From assembly GCA_025351065.1 (NCBI GenBank), contig JANXWQ010000466.1:1-5912 (forward strand): a stretch of DNA of 5,912 nt, given 5' to 3'. Shown piece by piece: positions 1 through 5,912 of the stretch (its first letter is position 1; each line of letters begins with the position of its first letter). The notes beneath the pieces are model-generated. The model saw nothing but the letters and a program-made list of their open reading frames with translations, had not been told where the DNA came from and did no database searches. A program made the translations under genes and the position numbers. Source of the stretch: Chthoniobacter sp. (lineage in GTDB: Bacteria; Verrucomicrobiota; Verrucomicrobiia; Chthoniobacterales; Chthoniobacteraceae).

Positions 1-639
1 CAGATCGTGGACATCCAGCTCGGCGACGAAGCCGGCATCAAGTCCTGCACCCTCCAGGTCGCGGGCGAAAACGCCTACGGCTACCTCGCCACCGAGCGCG
101 GCGTGCATCGCCTCGTCCGCATCTCGCCCTTCGACTCCAACAAGCGCCGCCACACCTCCTTCGCCGGCGTGGACGTGGTGCCCGAGCTCCCGGAAAGCGC
201 GCCCATCGAAATCAACGAGGCCGACATCGAGGTCGATACCTACCGCTCCGGCGGCAAAGGCGGGCAGAACGTCAACAAAGTCGAGACCGCCGTCCGCATC
301 CGCCATTTGCCCAGCGGCCTCGTCGCTGCCTGCCAGAACGAGCGCAGCCAGCAGAAAAACAAAGTCACCGCCATGCGCATGCTCCAGGCCAAGCTCCAGC
401 AGATCGAGACCGACAAAGCCGCCGCCGACATCAACGCGGCCTACGGCGAAAAGAGCGACGTCGCCTTTGGCAGCCAGATTCGCAGCTACGTCTTCCAGCC
501 TTACCAAAAAGTCATCGACCTCCGCACCGGCGTCGAGACGAGTAACATCGACGCCATGATGGACGGCGACATCGACGCCTTCATCCAAGGCAAACTCCGC
601 GGTCTCAAGCGCGAAAAAGGCGCGACCGACGACGAGTAA
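1..639 (+). CDS. prfB: Peptide chain release factor 2, C-terminal part (5' end outside window)
   Basis: Release factor 2 recognises UGA and UAA stop codons in the ribosomal A site and triggers hydrolysis of peptidyl-tRNA. The frame is open from base 1, so the gene is truncated by the window edge and the GTG at 7 is not a real start. 212 codons remain. The stop-reading tripeptide SPF lies at 124-132, in the context RLVRISPFDS, which separates RF2 from RF1 (PxT). The catalytic GGQ lies at 259-267, in the context GGKGGQNVNKVE. The spacing of 45 residues between the two motifs equals that in E. coli RF2. The downstream blocks CQNERSQQKNK, GSQIRSYVF and DLRTGVET are also RF2 hallmarks. The missing part is domain 1 and the start of domain 2, roughly 160 residues, including the place where many prfB genes carry an autoregulatory +1 frameshift, so that cannot be judged here. 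The stop is TAA at 637-639. Identification is very secure. Confidence 0.97.
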   Translation, partial: QIVDIQLGDEAGIKSCTLQVAGENAYGYLATERGVHRLVRISPFDSNKRRHTSFAGVDVVPELPESAPIEINEADIEVDTYRSGGKGGQNVNKVETAVRIRHLPSGLVAACQNERSQQKNKVTAMRMLQAKLQQIETDKAAADINAAYGEKSDVAFGSQIRSYVFQPYQKVIDLRTGVETSNIDAMMDGDIDAFIQGKLRGLKREKGATDDE

Positions 640-725
640 GCCAGACCGCGCCCATGCTCACGCTGCTCCCGAGGAGTCTTTGCTCATGGAACTACCGCGC
701 GTGTGAGGGCCGCACCACCATCGCC

Positions 726-1124
726 ATGCTCGATTTCGATTTCTTCAGCGAGCGAGGCCGGATCGAGTTCGGCGGCACTGCCTATCGCATCGTGAAGCAC
801 GGTCTGGCGAGTGGCCGCTGGAGTCTGCTGGACCGCGCGGAAACCATCGCCGCAGCCCGCAAACCCCGCGCGTTTTTTCGCGAATTTGAAATCCGCCTCG
901 GGGCCAGCACGCTGATGCTCAAAACGGAGAGCGCTTTCACTCGCGCCTACCGGTTTAGCTCGGATACGGGCTGGTCTGGAACGCTGCGGCCGGTCCACCC
1001 GTTCACGCGGCGCGCGATTGTCGATTGCACGCCATCCACCCCGCCGCTCGCCCAGCTCTTCTGCTTCTGGCTTGCTGCGCTCACCTGGCGGCGGAGCGCC
1101 AAAAGTTCAGCCGCCCACGCGTAG
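726..1124 (+). CDS. Small uncharacterised protein with C-terminal hydrophobic segment
   Basis: 132 residues from ATG 726; function not recognised. The protein starts MLDFDFF and is rich in alternating beta-like patterns (residues 13-90). It has a conserved-looking block RPVHPFTRRAIVD at 88-100 and a hydrophobic stretch at about 107-121 (PLAQLFCFWLAALTW) followed by WRRSAK, which would suit a short membrane anchor or a buried helix. From memory, the arrangement of HPFTRR followed by a hydrophobic FWL/LTWRR ending recurs in uncharacterised bacterial proteins, but I cannot name the family. An in-frame ATG at 654 would add 24 residues (to 156) that look unlike a natural N-terminus; the later start is preferred because the extension is Cys/Arg-rich and lacks a ribosome site. 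GAGGG at 705-709 is 16 nt from ATG 726, rather far. It lies 86 nt after prfB, in the same direction, so co-transcription is possible. Confidence 0.7.
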   Translation: MLDFDFFSERGRIEFGGTAYRIVKHGLASGRWSLLDRAETIAAARKPRAFFREFEIRLGASTLMLKTESAFTRAYRFSSDTGWSGTLRPVHPFTRRAIVDCTPSTPPLAQLFCFWLAALTWRRSAKSSAAHA

Positions 1125-1141
1125 GGGTGGCCCTTGGGTCT

Positions 1142-1157
1142 GGGCGGGGGCGTTGCG
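1142..1157 (+). promoter_or_regulatory. Weak sigma-54-like promoter candidate
   Basis: The stretch carries GGGC at 1142-1145 and TTGC at 1153-1156, with the GG (1143-1144) and GC (1155-1156) elements separated by the ten bases expected for a -24/-12 promoter. It matches 8 of 12 defined positions of TGGCACG-N4-TTGCW. The first T, the A and C of GGCAC, and the final W are not matched. The area is G-rich, so chance agreement is quite possible. Some PEP-CTERM systems are reported to be controlled by RpoN with the PrsK/PrsR pair, which is the only outside reason to list it. The -10-like TAAAAT at 1160-1165 has no good -35 at normal spacing. Confidence 0.15.
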
Positions 1158-1163
1158 GATAAA

Positions 1164-1183
1164 ATTAACCCGTTTGGGTTAAT
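1164..1183. promoter_or_regulatory. Perfect 8-bp inverted repeat, possible operator
   Basis: ATTAACCC (1164-1171) and GGGTTAAT (1176-1183) are exact reverse complements separated by GTTT. This 20-nt AT-rich palindrome stands out from the GC-rich surroundings and lies 130 nt before the start of the surface-protein gene, in the only sizeable non-coding gap of the window. A dyad of this size is typical of a dimeric repressor or activator site. It could also be a weak RNA hairpin, but there is no following T-run, so a terminator is less likely. No regulator gene is present nearby. The role is inferred from symmetry and place only. Confidence 0.35.
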
Positions 1184-1313
1184 AGGAGATTTCAGCAGAG
1201 GGCTTACGGTGCTGCCGCTTGCGGAAAAATGCCCCAAGCCTGCACCCGCAAACTCCACACCCGAACACCGTCCTCCCGCCACCCTTCGCACCCTTTTGCC
1301 CAGCACACTCCCG

Positions 1314-4300
1314 ATGAAATCCCTCTTTTCCTTCCAGCAAGCATCCTCCCGTCGCACCGCCCTGGTGCTCGCCGGTTCCATCGAAGCCCTCGTCGCCGTC
1401 CTGGCTTTCAACACCACGGCCTTCGCCGCCAGCACATCTTGGAAGCTTGCTCCCACCGACGCGAACTGGGCGACAGGAACAAACTGGACAAGTGGCACTG
1501 CCCCTGGCACGGCTGCCGGAGGTTATACCAACAGTTCCTCGAATACCGATGTTGCCACCTTCGGTGTCGCGTTAACGGGAGGAGTTGGCGGTTCAGGAAA
1601 TCCGGTCGTCATTGATGCAAACCGCTTCCTTGGTGGGATCACTTTTGCAGCAGGCGCTGGCTCATTCGTGATCGGCTCAACGGTCGGCAACTTCCTGCTT
1701 CTTCAAAATGGCGGCACCGTTCAGGTCGCTGCCAGCGTTACAAATGCCCAAGTGATCAACGCGCCGCTCCAAATCCACCTTCCGTCCAGTACCAACGGCA
1801 CCTATACATTTCTTAATAACTCGACCACGGCGGGTGCGAGTTTGACCCTCGGTGGGAATATTTCCATCAACAATTCCACCCGACCGTTAAACATTGTCCT
1901 GGACGGTTCAAACACAGGAAACAACACGATCAGCGGAAACATCACTGATGGTTCCGGCACGGTGACTAATCTTCTCACAAAGCAGGGCGCGGGCACTTGG
2001 ATATTGTCAGGCGCAAATGCCTTCACTGGAACCGCTGCTACAACTGCGGCGAATGGGATCCAAATCAACGGCGGTACGTTGGTGGCTCCCAACAACGCGG
2101 CTCTCGGCACGAATGGCACGGCAAACACGAACCAGGTTAGCATCAACAGCACCGGCACGCTTCAGATCACCAACGGCATAACCCTTGACAATGGTCTATC
2201 GCTGAACCTGAACAACGGCGGCACCATTCAGGGTGTTGGGGCGGCGGCCACCAATGGTCGCATCAATGTGAGCGCGGCGGCGGCTACGAGCGTGACTCTT
2301 TCCACGGTGGGCTCGGGCGACGTGTTCACGGTCGGGAATGCGGCGGGCGACTTTGTTGGCGGCGCGGCTGATACTATAGTTCACGTCGCAGGTTCGGGAA
2401 CGGTATTTCAAAGCGTGGCCGGCACTGGCTACTTGGGTGGCTGGTCGATCGACGCAGGCACGACGCTGACGGTAAGTGGCGCGATCACCGGAACCGGGAA
2501 GCTGATCAAGTCCGATGCCGGCCAGGTAACCATTCAGAATGCGACCGCAGGTCAAAACACGTTTAACGGCGGCACCTTGATAAGCTCTGGCAAGGTTGCC
2601 TTTGCGGATGCCAACGCCAACGCCCAGGGGCTCGGCACCGGCTCGGTGACACTCGACGGCGGCACGTTGCAGTTGTTCACCCAAAGCAGCCTGGCGACGG
2701 ATGCCGGTACCTTTGCCAACAACATCGTGGTGGACAATGGCTTTACTGGCACGTTGATCACCATGGCGCGCGGCACCATCAGCGGCAGCCTGACTGGCAG
2801 CGGAACGTTTAACTACCAGACGGATTATGTGCGGGCCCAGGTCACCGGTAACTGGAGCGCGTTCACGGGGCAGATCAATGTGACCAAGAACACGAACGGG
2901 TGTGATTTCCGACTTAATAACACCAATGGCTTCGGGACGGCGAAAATCAATCTTGGTCCCAATGTGAGCATGTATGATGTCGTGAATTTTGGCGCGGGTG
3001 GTCAGACTGAGTCGATTGGCGAGTTGACCGGTGATGCGACGAGTTTCCTCGGTGGCGGTCCGACAGCGGGACGGTTCCTGACCTGGAGTGTGGGCGGGGC
3101 CAATACGAATGCGCAGTTTGACGGCAAGATTCAGGACGGCGGCGGGGCTGGAGCAGGGCCGGTGGCGATTACCAAGGTTGGCACTCAAACATGGACACTT
3201 ACCGGTAACAATACTTACACCGGCGCGACCACGGTGAGCGGCGGCACGCTGCAAATCGGCAATGGCGGCTCGACCGGAACGCTGGGCTCGGGGGGGGTTG
3301 GTCACCACCAACGCCAGTTTGATCTTCAACCGCTCGGATGCGGCTTACACGGTGGCGAACGGCATCAACGGCTCGGGCACGGTGGGCATCCAGGGCGGGG
3401 GCACGATCACCTTCACGGCAGCCAATGGCTATACGGGTCTGACGACGATCAGCGGCGGCAGCACGTTGAACATCAACGGCCAGTTCGCACTCGGCGGCAG
3501 CGTCTATGGCGGGCTGACGTTCGGCACGGGCGGCGGCACGCTGCAGTATGCGACGGCCTTCAGCGGCAACGGATCGGGGGCCATCTCGCAGAACGCAGTC
3601 GGCGTAGCGAAACCCGTGACCTTTACCGGCACGGCCACGATCGACACGAACGGCAACAACGTGACCTACGCCAACAGCGTCGGCAACTCAGGCGCGGGCG
3701 GTCTGACCAAGACTGGCGCAGGCTCGCTGGCGCTCAACGGAATGAACACCTACACCGGCGTGACAACCGTCAGCAACGGCACGCTCCAAGTCAGCGGCAG
3801 CCTGAGCGCGACGACGGCGGTGAACATCAACGCCGGCACGCTGCTGCTGGGAGCTAACAATGTGATCAACGATGCGGCGGCGGTGACCCTCGGTGGCGGC
3901 ACGATGAATACCGGCGGCTTTAGCGACACGCTGGGTGCGCTGACGCTGACGGCGAACTCGACGATTGATTTCGGCGCGGGCAACGCAAGCGAGCTGACTT
4001 TCACCACGCTGACCCTCGGCAGCAACAGCCTGAACATCTGGAACTGGACGGCGACCAATCTGCCGGCGGACGCGGACGGCGGAGTGGCCGGCGACGGCCT
4101 GCGCGACCGTCTGGTCTTCACCACGCTCGGCAGCCTGAGCGCCACGGAACTGAGTCAGATTCACTTCTTCAGCGACGCTGGCAGCACCGCCTTGGGCAGT
4201 GAGGCGGGGCAGATTTCCTTTGGCGGAAATCAGGAACTCGTGCCCGTCCCGGAGCCGACCACGATCTTCGGCGCGCTGGCGCTGCTCGGGCTCGTGGGCT

Positions 4301-4344
4301 ACCGCGAGCGGCGGCGGCTGGGCGCGCTGCTGCGCCGCGCGTAA
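1314..4344 (+). CDS. PEP-CTERM surface protein with autotransporter-type beta-strand repeats, frameshifted at a G8 run
   Basis: A large exported protein, probably a right-handed beta-helix, held for sorting by a PEP-CTERM tail. The start is ATG 1314, because it opens a signal peptide: MKSLFSFQQASSRRT, hydrophobic core to about residue 32, cleavage after AFA (36-38). The frame is open further upstream to 1134, but that extension would bury the signal. Residues 40-85 form the usual opening module (W..TDANWATGTNWTSG, ending VATFG). Beta-strand repeats of the PATR type (LTKxGAGTxxLSGxNTYTGxTTVxxGTLQV) follow at about 221-258, 397-429, 619-651, 694-722 and 797-830. The pre-anchor segment has NIWNWTATNLP, DRLVFTT, ELSQIHFFSDAGS and ELVPVPEPTT. 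The first part is read in one frame to the G run at 3290-3297 and the rest one base further on; removing one G gives 1009 residues ending at TAA 4342-4344. Without correction, translation runs to TAA 3855-3857 (847 residues), the last 186 or so being His/Arg/Gln-rich nonsense. No C-terminal autotransporter barrel exists, so secretion by type V is not implied. No Shine-Dalgarno precedes the start. Confidence 0.88.
1974..3804 (+). repeat. Autotransporter-associated beta-strand (PATR) repeats, five copies
   Basis: Five diverged protein-level repeats are visible at 1974-2090, 2502-2600, 3168-3266, 3394-3480 and 3703-3804. The clearest are the third (ITKVGTQTWTLTGNN, then TYTGATTVSGGTLQIGNG) and the fifth (LTKTGAGSLALNGMN, then TYTGVTTVSNGTLQVSGSL). 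The second is degenerate (LIKSDAGQVTIQNA) and the fourth lacks the LTK lead-in. Each ends in a GGTLxV-like strand, as expected for rungs of a beta-helix or solenoid. The third and fourth lie on either side of the frameshift and in different frames, which shows that the two halves belong to one gene. Confidence 0.8.
3290..3297 (+). other. G8 homopolymer at the frameshift point
   Basis: Eight consecutive Gs follow CTC. Upstream the good reading is ...TLQIGNGGSTGTLGSGG; downstream the good reading, one base on, is LVTTNASLIFNRSDAAYTVANG. With seven Gs the sequence reads GSGGLVTTNASLIF without a break. The net change needed is loss of one base (or gain of two). Sequencing error, a true mutation, replication slippage (phase variation) and transcriptional slippage would all look the same here. 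Confidence 0.85.
4246..4341 (+). other. PEP-CTERM protein-sorting domain
   Basis: This encodes the last 32 residues of the surface protein (978-1009 after correction). The PEP triad is at 4249-4257 within VPVPEPTT. A short hydrophobic stretch follows (IFGALALLGLVGY) and then a basic end (RERRR...LLRRA). This is the three-part signal recognised by exosortases, membrane-embedded cysteine proteases, which is thought to cleave and re-sort the protein toward the envelope or extracellular matrix. No exosortase is in the window. The signal lies beyond the frameshift, so it is made only from the corrected frame. Confidence 0.9.
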
Positions 4345-4424
4345 CAGGCGCACGCACGCCAGTCATGCAGGGGGAAAGGCTCCTTGCTTTCACCTCGGGC
4401 GGCTTACTACTTTTGCCGCACTCC

Positions 4425-5294
4425 ATGAACTTCCGGCACTTCCTCTCCCTGGCCCTCGCCCTGCTGACCCTGGGCGCCACGCTCCGCGCGCAGACCACCA
4501 TCGAGCAGATGGCCGCCGACCCGAAGCTCTGGCCGCGCGAGGTGAAGCTCACCCAGGCCGTGCAGATTCAGCTTTGGGAAAACGGGCGGCCGAGCGGCAC
4601 CGCGCCGGGGACGGTGGGCATGATTTTGAAAGTGAAAAAGGTCGAGACGGGCCGGCTGATTATCGAGTCGGGCAGCGCCACGGGCTTTGGCGTCGTCGCG
4701 CCCGCGGTCACGGACATCCTCGCGCGCGTCCCCGGCGCGGCACCGGCTCCCGCGGCGGGGAAGTTCGAGAGCGTGCGGACTGGGGTGAAAATGGTGCGCG
4801 GCAAATGGGTCGTCGTCAGCGACACCGAGATCGAGCAGCACGACCCGAAGGACGGCGTCTCCAATGCCTACAAGGCCATCCCGCAAACCGGGAAGATGGA
4901 ATACCGCGCGAAGTATAAGTACACCGGCGGCCGAAACTCGGGTATCACCATCTACATCATGTGCGACGACGCCGAAAAAACCGAGCGCGGCAACGCCTAT
5001 CTCCTCGTGGACGGCAACGATGACAAAGGTCACGGGCAATTCATCATCAACCGCGTCACCGACGACAAAACCAAAGACATGAAAAAGTTCGACTGCCCGC
5101 CCGCGGGCGGCCAGTGGATCGACTTCCGCGCGACCTATGACTCCGACACGGGTGCCGTCGAGATCACCCGCAACGGCAAAGTCCTCGGCTCCTGGATCGA
5201 CCCCAGCCCGCTGAAAGACGGCAAGCATTTTTCCATCGGCACCTACATGACCCATGCCAGCTTCAAGGACATGGAAGTCCACCCGCTGCCGTGA
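4425..5294 (+). CDS. Secreted protein with small beta domain and LamG/DUF1080-like domain
   Basis: 289 residues, exported. The start is ATG 4425, which opens a signal peptide (MNFRHF, hydrophobic LSLALALLTLGATL, cleavage after LRA at residues 20-22). An in-frame ATG at 4365 would add 20 residues before it and is less likely. Residues 36-101 form a small beta-rich domain, possibly SH3-like (LTQAVQIQLWENGR, PGTVGMILKVKKVE, GRLIIESG). A Pro/Ala linker spans about 102-114. Residues 115-289 read like a concanavalin-type beta sandwich of the DUF1080 (3-keto-disaccharide hydrolase) or LamG kind: WVVVSDTEIEQHD, MEYRAKYKYTGGRNSGITIY, GNAYLLVDGNDDKGHG, WIDFRATYD, VEITRNGKVLGSWIDP and a final FKDMEVHPLP. 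In the family this fold binds or cleaves carbohydrate; I cannot pick catalytic residues. It lies 80 nt after the PEP-CTERM gene on the same strand, so shared transcription is possible. No Shine-Dalgarno precedes the start; the leader ends GCACTCC. Confidence 0.8.
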   Translation: MNFRHFLSLALALLTLGATLRAQTTIEQMAADPKLWPREVKLTQAVQIQLWENGRPSGTAPGTVGMILKVKKVETGRLIIESGSATGFGVVAPAVTDILARVPGAAPAPAAGKFESVRTGVKMVRGKWVVVSDTEIEQHDPKDGVSNAYKAIPQTGKMEYRAKYKYTGGRNSGITIYIMCDDAEKTERGNAYLLVDGNDDKGHGQFIINRVTDDKTKDMKKFDCPPAGGQWIDFRATYDSDTGAVEITRNGKVLGSWIDPSPLKDGKHFSIGTYMTHASFKDMEVHPLP

Positions 5295-5305
5295 ATTTTT
5301 GGACC

Positions 5306-5362
5306 CATTAACTCCAGTTATCCGACCGTTGGTTTATCCAGTCTTATAGTCCAATGTTAGGC
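5306..5362 (+). other. Possible integron attC-like recombination site
   Basis: The 57-nt stretch ends in GTTAGGC (5356-5362), which fits the core-site consensus GTTRRRY exactly. It begins with CATTAAC (5306-5312), which keeps the TAAC needed to pair with GTTA but misses the first two consensus positions of RYYYAAC. Between them an inner stem can form: GTTAT (5317-5321) with ATAGT (5346-5350), then GAC (5324-5326) with GTC (5341-5343), and a loop of about ten bases. Unpaired spacers of 4 and 5 nt separate the outer and inner stems, as in real attC hairpins. A competing six-base pairing, TTGGAC (5299-5304) with GTCCAA (5349-5354), is also possible. No integrase and no second attC are visible, so this is a candidate only. 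Confidence 0.35.
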
Positions 5363-5379
5363 GCCGCTACGCGCACTCC

Positions 5380-5901
5380 ATGAAGAACGATTCTATTCTG
5401 CCAGTATTCATTGCGTCCGCCTCATCGAGTCTTTGTGCCGCCTTGACCGGATGGATTGTCTTCTCCATCTCGATAAGTCACCTCCATCCGAACGACCCGA
5501 AGAAACTCCAAGTCATTTTCACATTCTTATTTTTCAGCCTGTTGGCACTTCCTCTTTTTCTCATTCATTGCCTCATCTACACTTCTCCATTTCTTCTCTT
5601 TATCTGGTTCCCACTCTGGCAGCACAGAGCCTCTCTCCCGACTTTCTGGCGGTGGTATGTCGCGCCGTTTGTCGGAGCCACAGTATGCTTTGGGCTTTGG
5701 TCTGTTATGACAGCCATTCCCGAACTGTTGCCGACAATTTATTCAGCAGCCCACTATACCGATACAGGCCAACTTGTGACTAATCCACTTCCACAACAGA
5801 AAATTCACATTCCGACCGCTGCCGCGGTCGCCGCACCAGTTGCGGGTTTCATTATGTTCCTTGTCGGGAGTATCCTTCAACGCAATGACCGCAACGCCTA
5901 G
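5380..5901 (+). CDS. Uncharacterised multi-pass membrane protein, low-GC, cassette-like
   Basis: 173 residues; family not recognised. Hydrophobic segments lie at about 7-31, 44-66, 66-82, 92-113 and 144-166, so four or five membrane spans. The loop 114-143 (PELLPTIYSAAHYTDTGQLVTNPLPQQ) is polar. There is no cleavable-looking signal peptide, and no catalytic motif is obvious. The start is ATG 5380, directly after GCACTCC and 17 nt after the GTTAGGC core of the attC-like site, the usual position for a gene at the head of an integron cassette. Base use differs from the neighbours: 5521-5580 has 23 G or C of 60, against 48 of 60 at 4681-4740 in the gene before it. That suggests acquired DNA, although hydrophobic proteins use T-rich codons and this explains part of it. 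It stops at TAG 5899-5901, 11 nt before the window end. Cassette genes often encode unknown small membrane proteins. Confidence 0.75.
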   Translation: MKNDSILPVFIASASSSLCAALTGWIVFSISISHLHPNDPKKLQVIFTFLFFSLLALPLFLIHCLIYTSPFLLFIWFPLWQHRASLPTFWRWYVAPFVGATVCFGLWSVMTAIPELLPTIYSAAHYTDTGQLVTNPLPQQKIHIPTAAAVAAPVAGFIMFLVGSILQRNDRNA

Positions 5902-5912
5902 GCTCAAGTTTG

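Noticed and set aside
1111..1147. Terminator after the small protein gene (CCGCCCA at 1111-1117 pairing with TGGGCGG at 1141-1147)
   Set aside because: The stem is GC-rich, but it overlaps the coding end, has a 23-nt interior, and no T-run follows.
1184..1190. AGGAGAT as a ribosome-binding site
   Set aside because: No ATG, GTG or TTG lies at a workable distance downstream.
1134..1313. Upstream extension of the surface-protein frame, including a GTG at 1209
   Set aside because: It would place 35-60 residues, Pro-rich and unlike a signal, ahead of a clean signal peptide that starts at ATG 1314.
2196..3329. Long open frame on the minus strand (377 codons)
   Set aside because: It is antisense to the repeat region, has Arg/Ala/His-rich content with no domain, and is expected by chance in GC-rich DNA.
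3298..3857. Continuation of the first frame past the G run as real protein
   Set aside because: The product turns into His/Arg/Gln/Gly-rich low-complexity sequence, while the frame one base on carries clear beta-strand repeats and the PEP-CTERM end.
1314..4344. Classical type V autotransporter
   Set aside because: The beta-strand repeats recall one, but the C-terminus is a PEP-CTERM signal and not a 12-strand outer-membrane barrel.
4199..4918. Open frame on the plus strand overlapping the PEP-CTERM end and the next gene
   Set aside because: Its Arg/Ala/Gly-rich product has no domain and it lies out of frame with both well-supported genes.
4407..5282. Long open frame on the minus strand (291 codons)
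   Set aside because: It is a shadow of the secreted lectin-fold gene; that gene has a signal peptide and coherent domains, while this frame has none.

Overview
The window looks like a piece of a high-GC chromosome from a Verrucomicrobiota bacterium, possibly an Opitutaceae-like lineage. The clues are a secreted protein that combines autotransporter-type beta-strand repeats with a C-terminal PEP-CTERM sorting signal, a neighbouring lectin-fold secreted protein, and start codons preceded by C-rich leaders instead of Shine-Dalgarno sites. This placement is from gene content only and is not a firm taxonomic call.

Layout, all genes on the + strand. (1) 1-639: the C-terminal part of peptide chain release factor 2 (prfB), cut by the left edge, with the SPF stop-codon-reading motif and the GGQ catalytic motif. 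(2) 726-1124: a small uncharacterised protein. (3) 1125-1313: a leader region with an 8-bp-arm palindrome and only weak promoter candidates. (4) 1314-4344: a large surface protein with signal peptide, at least five beta-strand repeats and PEP-CTERM tail. As read here it is split by a one-base frameshift at a run of eight Gs (3290-3297). Removing one G gives a continuous 1009-residue protein; reading straight through gives 847 residues with a nonsense tail and no sorting signal. (5) 4425-5294: a secreted protein with a small N-terminal beta domain and a C-terminal concanavalin/LamG-like domain resembling the DUF1080 group. (6) 5306-5362: a 57-nt stretch resembling an integron attC recombination site, followed at once by (7) 5380-5901: a multi-pass membrane protein of clearly lower GC that recalls a mobile gene cassette.

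The prfB gene is housekeeping. The middle genes (4 and 5) are exported and probably act at the cell surface or in the matrix; the PEP-CTERM protein needs an exosortase encoded outside the window. The right edge looks like accessory DNA. The items most worth a second look are the G8 frameshift, which decides whether the surface protein keeps its sorting tail, and the attC-like site with its low-GC gene.
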